Part shown: in pieces, positions 1 to 5,932 of the stretch
Position numbering within the stretch: position 1 is the stretch's first letter
Layout: every line of letters begins with the position of its first letter
Assembly: GCA_029777755.1 (NCBI GenBank)
Contig: JAKORQ010000647.1
Span: 1 to 10,092, forward strand
DNA length: 10,092 bases
Source: Planctomycetota bacterium
Lineage (GTDB): Bacteria > Planctomycetota > Phycisphaerae > Tepidisphaerales > Tepidisphaeraceae
Direction of reading: 5' to 3'
The notes under the pieces: generated by a model
What the model was told of the DNA's origin: nothing
Databases searched by the model: none
What the model saw: the letters and a program-made list of their open reading frames with translations, nothing else
Program-made: the position numbers and the translations under genes

Positions 1-272
1 AGCTTCAGCCGGGGCAGAGCATCTTCTGCAACCTGGGCACTGGCCGGGGCTTCAGCGTGAAGGAGATCATCGCGGCTGTGGAGAAGGTGGCTGGCAGGAA
101 GATGCCGGTGGAGTACGGCCCGCGGCGAGCTGGTGACGCCATAGCCCTGTACGCCGACCCCTCGCTGGCCAAGAAGCTGCTGGGCTGGGAAGCTAAGCAC
201 AAGGATCCCGAGACGATCATCCGCAGCGCCTGGAACTGGCATTCAAAGAATCCCAGGGGATATCGCAAGTAG
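1..272 (+). CDS. galE: UDP-glucose 4-epimerase, C-terminal fragment (cut by window edge)
   Basis: This is the last 89 residues of a cytoplasmic, NAD-dependent UDP-galactose/UDP-glucose epimerase of the extended short-chain dehydrogenase family; the start lies outside the window. The reading frame is open from position 3 to a TAG at 270-272. The visible part carries the C-terminal signatures of GalE: NLGTGRGFSVKEII near the left edge, then a helix (EKVAGRKMPVEY), the substrate-binding stretch PRRAGDAIALYADPSLAKK with its conserved RRAGD, LLGW, and the terminal SAWNWHSKNPRGY. The NAD-binding Rossmann fold and the catalytic Tyr-x-x-x-Lys are not in view, so a related UDP-sugar epimerase (for example GlcNAc- or arabinose-type) cannot be excluded. 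An ATG at 57 lies inside the conserved domain and is not a real start. The role would be nucleotide-sugar supply for cell-surface glycans or galactose use. Confidence 0.9.
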   Translation, partial: LQPGQSIFCNLGTGRGFSVKEIIAAVEKVAGRKMPVEYGPRRAGDAIALYADPSLAKKLLGWEAKHKDPETIIRSAWNWHSKNPRGYRK

Positions 273-325
273 GCTCGCGGCAAGGCTCGACGTCATGCGA
301 GCAGGCAATTCCGAAGAATCGCACG

Positions 326-362
326 GGTGCCATATCATCGGCCATGGCGGTGATATGGCACC
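326..362. promoter_or_regulatory. Strong inverted repeat (stem-loop) in the scpB leader
   Basis: The left arm GGTGCCATATCA (326-337) pairs perfectly with TGATATGGCACC (351-362). A G-U pair (338/350) and two more pairs (339/349, 340/348) extend it to about 15 bp, around a GCCATGG-like core. It lies 53 bp after the galE stop and 61 bp before the preferred scpB start. No T-run follows on either strand, so it is not a classical intrinsic terminator. It could be a transcription-factor operator, an mRNA-stabilising or attenuating hairpin, or a terminator of unusual type. Confidence 0.6.
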
Positions 363-378
363 GGTCTTAACAGGAGCC

Positions 379-395
379 CCCGCTTGCATTGCGGG
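379..395 (+). other. Small stem-loop in the scpB leader
   Basis: CCCGC (379-383) pairs with GCGGG (391-395) around a 7-base loop, 28 bp before the scpB start. It is short and in GC-rich DNA, so it may be chance. It is recorded because it sits directly behind the larger hairpin at 326-362, and together they make the 150-bp leader unusually structured. Confidence 0.25.
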
Positions 396-423
396 CGGAT
401 TGCCGATTAGATGCGGGATCTCT

Positions 424-1539
424 ATGCAGCAGGAGCAGCCAGAAAACAACGAGCTTGTGGACCAGCAGGAAATCGCCCCCGATGCATCCGATGCGCCCTC
501 TCCTGTCGAGCACAGCGCGGATGCCGGCGAGGAAGCTGCACAACAGGAGCCGGCCGGCGAGACGGCAGCCGGGGATCAGCCGGCCGACCAGGCGGATAGT
601 GCCGAGTCAGCTGCGCAGGAAACGGCCGAACAGCCGGATGGAGCCGTCACGGCCGACCCGGAAGACCAGGGCGCTGATGCCAGCCAGGTGGATCCGCAGA
701 TCGACCTGGGGCTGCTGGAGGCATACCTGTTTTCCACCCATTCGCCGCTTACTCCCGGGCGGCTGGCTGAGCTGTTCAACCTGGAGTCCACCAAGCCGAT
801 TCGCAAGGCGATCCGGCTGCTCAATGAGCAGTATGAGCAGACGGGCAGATGCTTCCGGGTGGAGCAGGTGGCCGGTGGCTTCCAGCTCCTTACCCTGCCC
901 GAGTACGGCGAGCATCTCAAGGCGCTGCACCAGAAGGAGGCGGACGCCAAGCTGACAAAGGCAGCGCTGGAGACGCTGTCGATCATCGCCTACAAGCAGC
1001 CGATCCTGCGCGCTGATATCGAGGCGATCCGCGGGGTGGCGTCTGGCGAGACGATCCGCTCGCTGATGGAAAAGCACCTGGTGAAGATCGCCGGGCGAGC
1101 GGAAGAGCCCGGCCGGCCAATCCTGTACGGCACCACCAAGCGCTTCCTCGAGGTGTTCGGCCTGAACAGCCTGAAGGACCTGCCGCAACCGGAATCGCAA
1201 CAGCAGCAGGCGAAGGCCAGGCAGCTCTCCAAGCTGCTGCGCGAAGAGGAGTCTCCCGAGCAGCAACAGGAAAAGGCGCAAGCCTCCACCAATCAGGAGC
1301 AGGAGCCTGCCGAGCAGCAGACAGACTCGAAAGAAGCCTCGGCCGAGCAGGCGACGGAGCCGGCCACGACCGATCCCGCACAGGCGGCCGAGGAGATGCA
1401 GGACCAGCAGACTCCCCCTGCCCCATCCGAGCAGCAACAGGTGGAACCTGAGCAGACAGCGCCGGAAGAGTCGCCGACTGAAGAGCCTGACGGCCCTGTC
1501 GATTCAGAAACGACTGACCCGGAGACACGTCCAGACTGA
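424..1539 (+). CDS. scpB: Segregation and condensation protein ScpB with long disordered tails
   Basis: ScpB is the winged-helix (kite) subunit of the SMC-ScpA-ScpB condensin that organises and segregates the chromosome in the cytoplasm. The protein is 371 residues from the ATG at 424. The first winged helix starts at LLEAYLF (about residues 97-103) with PLTPGRLAELF. The second carries AALETLSIIAYKQP (180-193), then the RGV..GETIRSLMEKHLV segment and the family-typical end GTTKRFLEVFGLNSLKDLP (236-254). This core of about 160 residues matches the family. It is flanked by about 95 acidic, Ala/Glu/Asp-rich residues and a C-terminal tail of about 117 residues rich in Gln, Glu and Pro, far longer than the usual 180-200-residue ScpB. 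The frame is open back to an ATG at 295, but that extension runs through a strong hairpin and has an unlikely composition, so 424 is preferred although no strong ribosome site precedes it. scpA is not adjacent. Confidence 0.93.
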   Translation: MQQEQPENNELVDQQEIAPDASDAPSPVEHSADAGEEAAQQEPAGETAAGDQPADQADSAESAAQETAEQPDGAVTADPEDQGADASQVDPQIDLGLLEAYLFSTHSPLTPGRLAELFNLESTKPIRKAIRLLNEQYEQTGRCFRVEQVAGGFQLLTLPEYGEHLKALHQKEADAKLTKAALETLSIIAYKQPILRADIEAIRGVASGETIRSLMEKHLVKIAGRAEEPGRPILYGTTKRFLEVFGLNSLKDLPQPESQQQQAKARQLSKLLREEESPEQQQEKAQASTNQEQEPAEQQTDSKEASAEQATEPATTDPAQAAEEMQDQQTPPAPSEQQQVEPEQTAPEESPTEEPDGPVDSETTDPETRPD

Positions 1540-1548
1540 AGCTGAGCG

Positions 1549-2610
1549 ATGCCCGCGATACTCTACTATGTTTCGGGGCATGGCTTCGGGCATGCCCGTC
1601 GCTGTGCGGAGACGATCAAGCTGCTGAAGCAGCGACGCCCGGACATACAGGTTCATGTCCGCACCATGGCCAACCCGGACGTGTTCGCGGGCTGTGATGT
1701 GAACCATAAACCGGTCCCCATCGACCGCGGCGCGGTTGAAATAGATGCCCTCACCATCGACTGGCGGGCCACGCTCTCCAATGTGCGGGAATTGATGGCG
1801 CAGAAGGATCGACTCATCTCCGACGAGGCGAACTACATTCGCGAGCAGAGAGTGAAGCTGATCATCGCTGACGTGCCGTTCATGGCCGGCTACGTGGCCG
1901 AGCGGGCCGGGGTCCCCTGCTACGCCCAGTGCAACTTCATGTGGGACTGGATCTACGAGCCGCACACGGACGACCTGGATCTGCTGGAGTTCATCCGCGG
2001 GGGATACCGCCGGATGACCGCCTGGCTTCGCCTGCCATTCCCGCACGAGTGCGCTCATTTTCGCAGCGTGCAGGATGTGCCGTTCATCATTTCCCCGCTG
2101 ATGCTTTCACCGACGCAAGCGCGCCAGCGGCTGGGCATCAGCGAGGACGAGCGCCGCCCGGTAGTGCTGATCGGCATGCGCGGCGGGACGGATGACAGGA
2201 TCATCGAAGGCCTGAAAAAGATCGCGGATCGCTACCTGTTCATCACCATCGGCGGGCAGGTATTTGGCCAACAGGCGCCCTGCGGGCCGCTGCGTTTCTG
2301 GGATGCCCTGCAGATCTGCGAGGCCGTGGTTTCCAAGCCGGGACATGGCATCGTCACCGATTGCGCAACGGAAGGCGTGGGTCTGCTTTACCCGAAGCGA
2401 AACGGGTTTCGCGAGGATGCGATGATTTTGCGCGAGGGCGAGACGTATTTTCGCCAGCAGGCGATCCCGCTGGAAGATTACGCCAGCGGCAACTGGGCGC
2501 CGCACCTTGAGGCGCTGCTGGCGCAAGAGCCGCGCCAACCGGCCAGCAACACCAACGGCCGGGAGTTTGTAGTGGATTTCATCGAGTCCCGCCTTGGAAC
2601 CACAGGTTAA
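1549..2610 (+). CDS. GT-B glycosyltransferase-like protein, related to the L-arabinokinase N-terminal domain
   Basis: This 353-residue cytoplasmic protein looks like a MurG-type GT-B fold and most resembles the N-terminal glycosyltransferase-like half of L-arabinokinase-type proteins. Visible marks are YYVSGHGFGHARR at the N-terminus (GHGFGH at residues 10-15), PIDRGAVEIDALTIDW, a DV-P-x-x-AGYVAERAGVP segment, NFMWDWIY (129-136), LRLPFPHECAHFRS, the interdomain stretch RRPVVLIGMRGG, and VSKPGHGIVTD (261-271), the usual nucleotide-sugar-binding loop. The sugar kinase domain found in arabinokinases is absent: the protein ends soon after the GT-B C-domain. The donor and acceptor sugars cannot be read from the sequence. 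It starts 9 bp after scpB, which suggests cotranscription, though no strong ribosome site is seen. The last four codons and the stop (2596-2610, ending GTTG) lie inside an intergenic repeat unit, so the natural C-terminus may have been altered by repeat insertion. Confidence 0.75.
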   Translation: MPAILYYVSGHGFGHARRCAETIKLLKQRRPDIQVHVRTMANPDVFAGCDVNHKPVPIDRGAVEIDALTIDWRATLSNVRELMAQKDRLISDEANYIREQRVKLIIADVPFMAGYVAERAGVPCYAQCNFMWDWIYEPHTDDLDLLEFIRGGYRRMTAWLRLPFPHECAHFRSVQDVPFIISPLMLSPTQARQRLGISEDERRPVVLIGMRGGTDDRIIEGLKKIADRYLFITIGGQVFGQQAPCGPLRFWDALQICEAVVSKPGHGIVTDCATEGVGLLYPKRNGFREDAMILREGETYFRQQAIPLEDYASGNWAPHLEALLAQEPRQPASNTNGREFVVDFIESRLGTTG

Positions 2611-2783
2611 TCTGCGTTTTGTGGAGATCCTTTTTTGGACTCACAGATTAACACGCATTCATCTCTGTATTTAGTGTTTATTGCTCCTGCAAGACGGCCT
2701 GTCAGGGTATCGCCTTAAGCCACTAGGCGATACCTACTAATCGTAAAAGCAATCTGTGCACATCCGTGTTTATCTGCGGTTCC
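2596..2783. repeat. Degenerate ACCACAGATTAACACGGAT-type repeats with inverted ends
   Basis: Three related pieces fill the convergent intergenic region. One is GGAACCACAGGTTAATCTGCG, starting at 2596 in forward orientation; its left part is the 3' end of the preceding gene. The second is TCACAGATTAACACGCATTC, starting at 2641, forward. The third is at 2751-2783; read on the minus strand it is GGAACCGCAGATAAACACGG followed by ATGTGCACAGATT. The outer copies are thus inverted (GGAACC-A/G-CAG...). They share the ACAGATnnACACGGAT periodic pattern that I know as a common intergenic repeat in many environmental bacterial genomes. A T6 run lies at 2631-2636 with only a weak 5-bp stem before it. No gene is seen in this stretch. 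Confidence 0.65.
2706..2734. terminator. Perfect 10-bp hairpin between convergent genes, possible bidirectional terminator
   Basis: GGTATCGCCT (2706-2715) is perfectly complementary to AGGCGATACC (2725-2734) across a 9-base loop. It lies about 95 bp past the stop of the plus-strand glycosyltransferase-like gene and about 65 bp past the stop of the minus-strand dehydrogenase, a natural place for a shared terminator. Neither strand has a T-run directly after the stem, so it may stop transcription poorly or act as a 3'-end processing or stability hairpin. It may also be the core of the repeat element around it. Confidence 0.4.
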
Positions 2784-2799
2784 CTGAAGAAAAGCACAG

Positions 2800-3798
2800 T
2801 CAGGTACTGCGGCGATAGCGTTCTGCGTCCATGACCCACAGCAGTGGTTCGCCGTCCCGGAAGCGGCGCAGGTTTTCCAGCGCGACCTTGTGCCGGCGTT
2901 CCAGGCGTGGGCGAGCGGGGTCGAACGGCGGGCCGTGCTGGATGGAGTGGCCGGTGATGATGAGGTTCTCCCACTTGCGGGCGGGATGGTCCTCTGGGAG
3001 GTAGTCAGGCTCGAGCACATCCAGCCCGGCGCGAAGTCGGCCGGTCTCAAGCTCCCTGAACAGCGCTTCCTGGTCGATTATCCCGCCGCGTGCGGTGTTC
3101 ACGATGACCGCGTTATCCGGGAGCATGGCCAGATGACGGGCGGTGACGCTGTTGCGGGTCTGGTCGGTGAGTGAGGCATGGATGGCGATGGCCTCGGATT
3201 GCGAGAACAGCTCATCCAGGGACGCGACACGCTGGCAACCCTCGGGGAGCTGTTGCAGGTACGGGTCGAAGATGCGGATGATCGGCCCGAATGGCTTAAG
3301 CATCTCGATGAAGCGCTGGCCGATCAGGCCGCATCCGTAGACGCCGACGTTAAGCTCATAGAGCGAGCCGCCGCAGCCCGGTGGCGGGTTCCAGTATCCG
3401 CCGGCGCGATGGAACATGATGCGCCGGTGCAGCGTCTTGAGTGAAGCCAGCAGCAGCAGCATGGCGCCCTCGGCCACCTCCCATGCGGGAGCGTCGCCCC
3501 AGTTGGTCAGCGGGATTCCCGCCTCCACCAGCTCGATGGGGACAAACGCGCGCATGGTCCCGGTGAGCCCGCAGATGTATCGCAGTTTGCCGTGATTTTC
3601 TGCGAGCTCACACGGAAGCATGACTGAATCCCAGCCGGCAAGATACACATCATGCTCGCGAACGTGAGCGGCGATCTGCTCGGGAGTCATCCGCTCGCCG
3701 GGGAGCACGGTCAGTTCGCCAAACTCGCGCAGCTTCTGGCGGAAGTACTCCGGCTCGAGGCAGCGTGCGTCCTTAAGCGTGATGTGCAGCAGCTTCAT
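2800..3798 (-). CDS. D-isomer-specific 2-hydroxyacid dehydrogenase family protein
   Basis: This 332-residue cytoplasmic NAD(P)-dependent oxidoreductase belongs to the D-2-hydroxyacid dehydrogenase family (phosphoglycerate, glyoxylate/hydroxypyruvate and formate dehydrogenase relatives), which interconverts 2-keto and D-2-hydroxy acids. The order of motifs is correct: an N-terminal substrate domain; VGVYGCGLIG with GxGxxG at residues 155-160; the cofactor-ribose Asp at 178 (IFDPY); NTARGGIID with catalytic Arg237; GLDVLEPDYLP; and NLIITGHS with catalytic His284. In the common DVxxPEP pattern the catalytic Glu falls five residues after the Asp; here that position is Asp265, a conservative but notable change. 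The usual Pro before the catalytic His is Gly. Asp178 favours NAD over NADP. The start is ATG at 3798, 13 bp after the esterase stop, so the two are probably one operon. The substrate is unknown; linkage to a glycan esterase suggests sugar-acid metabolism, which is inference. Confidence 0.88.
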   Translation of the reverse strand: MKLLHITLKDARCLEPEYFRQKLREFGELTVLPGERMTPEQIAAHVREHDVYLAGWDSVMLPCELAENHGKLRYICGLTGTMRAFVPIELVEAGIPLTNWGDAPAWEVAEGAMLLLLASLKTLHRRIMFHRAGGYWNPPPGCGGSLYELNVGVYGCGLIGQRFIEMLKPFGPIIRIFDPYLQQLPEGCQRVASLDELFSQSEAIAIHASLTDQTRNSVTARHLAMLPDNAVIVNTARGGIIDQEALFRELETGRLRAGLDVLEPDYLPEDHPARKWENLIITGHSIQHGPPFDPARPRLERRHKVALENLRRFRDGEPLLWVMDAERYRRST

Positions 3799-3811
3799 GA
3801 TGCCTCGCCCG

Positions 3812-5755
3812 TCACTTCACCTCGATCTCGAAAGGCACCGCCGGGAGGTTGGCGCTGTTGTACAGGCTGGCTGGCGGAGTGTTCTGCCAGGCGTATCGCA
3901 CCTTCACCGGGGTGGTAATCTCCGGCGAGGAGAGGACAACGGTATCGCCAGCGATCTGGGCATCGGCCCACACCCAGGTTCCCGATTTGTCCTGCACGGC
4001 GAAGTTGTTGGCCAGGGTGCCATCGCGGGCAACTAGCGCGTCACTCACGTTGTTGAACCTCAGCACCACCTTCGCCCCATCGGCCGTCGCCGAGGCGATG
4101 GTTGGCCCAGAGGCGACGATGTCGTGCCCATAGGTGATCTTCAGGGCCTGCAGGGCAAGGCGCCTGCCCACATCCTGCTTGTTGCGGGGATGGATGTCGT
4201 GCTTGTCGCCGATGTCGATCGCCACCGCCAACCCGGCGTTTGGCACCTTCTCGGCGATCTGCCGCTGAACATCGCGAAACTGTGCCCATGCCGGGGAGTC
4301 CTGCGGCCGGCCAGTATCGGCCTGGTACCCGGCGAGCTGCACGATGAGGAAGGTGAAGTTGTCCTCCCAGCGCCTGCGCCATGAATCGATCATGGTAGGC
4401 AGCAGATCCAGGTACGCGGCGGTCTTGCCGACGTTGCTCTCGCCCTGGTACCAGATGGTCCCCGCGATGGAGAAGCCACGGAACGGATGGATCATGGCGT
4501 TGTACAGCTCAGTCGCCATGATGTCACCGGGAGGCATGGCCGGCCGGCCGGCGCTGTTGAAGCTGAGCTGCTGCTCCCACTGGTACTTCCACTGGCCGGT
4601 AAGGGAGATCTGCTGGTTGCCCACGACCAGGCGCATGGTGTTACCTTCGCCGCGGAAGCCGCCATCGCCGCCGAGATCAATCACCCGCACGGCGATGGTG
4701 TTCGTGCCGTTCTTGAGAAGGCCCGCGGGAACCTGGTAGCGGCGCGGAGCGCTCCAGAAGCTGGGGACATCGCCATCGGTCCTCCCGACCGGCTGGCCAT
4801 TGACGAACGTCACATCCAGATCATCGATGCCGGCAAACTCGATGGTGGCAGCGGCGGAAAGATCGACCTCCGCGGGAATCTCGAGAGTGCGGCGGAACCA
4901 CATGATGCCGTTGCCGGGTATGCCAGCCCGCTGCCACATCACCGGCAGATTGATGGTGCTCCAGCTCGAGTCGTCAAAATCAGGCGAGGCGACGGAAATC
5001 TTGTCGCCCGCGTCGTTCGCAACACCCTGGCCTGCCATCCACTTGGCCAGTTCCTCGCCGTGTTTCCTCCAGAGGGAGTTTTTCGCATCATCGTTTCCTT
5101 CCAGCTGCGCGCGCATGCCGGGGAGCTTGATGAGATCCTCGCGCGGGGTCCACGCCTCCGCGTGGGTTCCGCCCCAGGATGAGTTGATCAGGCCAACGGG
5201 AACCTTCAGTTCCTGGTGCAGGTGCCGGCCAAAGAAATAGCCGACGGCCGAGAAGCGCCGCGCCGAGTCAGGCGTGCAGACTTGCCAGCGGGCGCTGACG
5301 TCATCCTCCTCGCGGTTGCTGCGGACGTTGGGGACGTTGTAAACGCGAATCTGGGGATAGTTGGCGGCCGCGACCTCCGCCTCGGCGTTCATGGTGCCCG
5401 CAAGGCTCCATTGCATGTTGGACTGACCCGAGCAGAGCCACACCTCACCCACCAGGACATCATTGATCTGCTTGACGCTGCTGCCCTCGATGGTCACCTG
5501 GTAAGGACCGCCGGCCGGCGGCGGAGAGATCTCCACCCGCCATCGGCCATCGGCACTGGCCTTCGTGGTGGCGTGGCGGTCGGCAAAGACCACCTTTACC
5601 TCCTGCCCGGGAAGATCCTTCCCGAACACGAAGAACGGCTTGTTCTGCTGAACCACCATGTGATCGCTGAAAATCGAGGGCACAAAGGTCTCGGCAGATG
5701 CACCCGACACGGCCGCGACAGTGACACCGGCGGCCACAAGAGACGAGAGTTTCAT
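3812..5755 (-). CDS. Exported sialate O-acetylesterase-like SGNH hydrolase
   Basis: This 647-residue protein removes O-acetyl groups from sialic acid or from other acetylated sugars outside the cytoplasm. Residues 1-21 form a signal peptide (MKLSS, a hydrophobic core, then ASA before ET). The catalytic domain is SGNH/GDSL-like: EVWLCSGQSNM with the nucleophile Ser112, PVGLINSSWGGTHAEAWT (186-203), IWYQGESNVG (434-443), and DKHDIHP with the probable Asp520/His522 pair. A beta-sandwich of the glycosidase sugar-binding type is inserted at about residues 255-380 (FDDSSWSTINLP, WFRRTLEIP, VFVNGQPVG-like), as is usual for the long form of this family. The C-terminus (about 550-647) is a small beta domain seen in such esterases. 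An AGGAGA ribosome site lies 6 bp before the ATG. The name sialate is inherited from the family; xylan or pectin acetyl groups are equally possible substrates. Confidence 0.92.
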   Translation of the reverse strand: MKLSSLVAAGVTVAAVSGASAETFVPSIFSDHMVVQQNKPFFVFGKDLPGQEVKVVFADRHATTKASADGRWRVEISPPPAGGPYQVTIEGSSVKQINDVLVGEVWLCSGQSNMQWSLAGTMNAEAEVAAANYPQIRVYNVPNVRSNREEDDVSARWQVCTPDSARRFSAVGYFFGRHLHQELKVPVGLINSSWGGTHAEAWTPREDLIKLPGMRAQLEGNDDAKNSLWRKHGEELAKWMAGQGVANDAGDKISVASPDFDDSSWSTINLPVMWQRAGIPGNGIMWFRRTLEIPAEVDLSAAATIEFAGIDDLDVTFVNGQPVGRTDGDVPSFWSAPRRYQVPAGLLKNGTNTIAVRVIDLGGDGGFRGEGNTMRLVVGNQQISLTGQWKYQWEQQLSFNSAGRPAMPPGDIMATELYNAMIHPFRGFSIAGTIWYQGESNVGKTAAYLDLLPTMIDSWRRRWEDNFTFLIVQLAGYQADTGRPQDSPAWAQFRDVQRQIAEKVPNAGLAVAIDIGDKHDIHPRNKQDVGRRLALQALKITYGHDIVASGPTIASATADGAKVVLRFNNVSDALVARDGTLANNFAVQDKSGTWVWADAQIAGDTVVLSSPEITTPVKVRYAWQNTPPASLYNSANLPAVPFEIEVK

Positions 5756-5932
5756 GTGTAATCTCCTAACTTCGCCTGGAAAGACTGGAACAGTAGACTA
5801 GAGTTGCCGCTCCAGGATTCAAGTACAGGCCGCTTCCTGATATCCTGTAGTTTTCTCGAAATGCGCGGGATATGCCCGTGCACATCTGTTAGACTGACAC
5901 TGTCGGGCTGCACATCGGGAGCGAAAACAGAG
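5756..5932. promoter_or_regulatory. Divergent promoter region between esterase and CBM6 genes
   Basis: This 177-bp gene-free stretch must hold the promoters of the minus-strand esterase unit and the plus-strand CBM6 gene. It is less GC-rich than the genes around it. No convincing sigma-70 pair was found. On the plus strand GGAACAG (5787-5793) is followed after 17 bp by TCCAG (5811-5815), a weak echo of the ECF-type promoter found in front of the sigma gene at 7524-7551. A short palindrome GACACTGTC lies in the right half and could be an operator half. GGGAG at 5917-5921 is a plausible ribosome site for the ATG at 5933. Confidence 0.45.
5762..5767 (-). promoter_or_regulatory. Ribosome binding site of the esterase gene
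   Basis: AGGAGA on the minus strand sits 6 bases before the ATG at 5755. It is a near-perfect Shine-Dalgarno match and fixes the esterase start. Confidence 0.8.

Noticed and set aside
384..412. Sigma-70-like promoter TTGCAT-N17-TTAGAT before scpB
   Set aside because: The -10 box matches the consensus in only three of six positions and the start of transcription would fall almost on the ATG.
295..423. N-terminal extension of ScpB from an upstream ATG
   Set aside because: It translates through the strong hairpin, has no ribosome site and its composition (Gly/Cys/His-rich) is unlike the acidic tail that follows. The ATG at 424 is preferred.
607..1437. 276-residue Leu/Arg-rich open frame on the minus strand
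   Set aside because: It is fully antisense to scpB. Its Leu runs come from the reverse complement of the Gln/Glu-rich codons, and no family signature is seen.
1201..1470. Tandem CAG-rich repeats in the scpB tail as a separate repeat element
   Set aside because: They are irregular Gln/Glu codon runs within a disordered tail, without a fixed unit length.
2600..2636. Intrinsic terminator after the glycosyltransferase-like gene (CCACA/TGTGG stem and T6 run)
   Set aside because: The stem has only 5 bp with a 15-base loop and is separated from the T-run by 6 bases; it is more simply part of the repeat.
4487..5182. 231-residue plus-strand open frame inside the esterase gene
   Set aside because: It is antisense to conserved parts of the esterase and has no recognisable domain; it is a typical shadow frame in GC-rich DNA.
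5804..5932. Extended N-terminus of the CBM6 protein from TTG 5804 or ATG 5861
   Set aside because: Neither start has a ribosome site and the extra residues would bury the membrane helix away from the N-terminus. ATG 5933 has GGGAG upstream.
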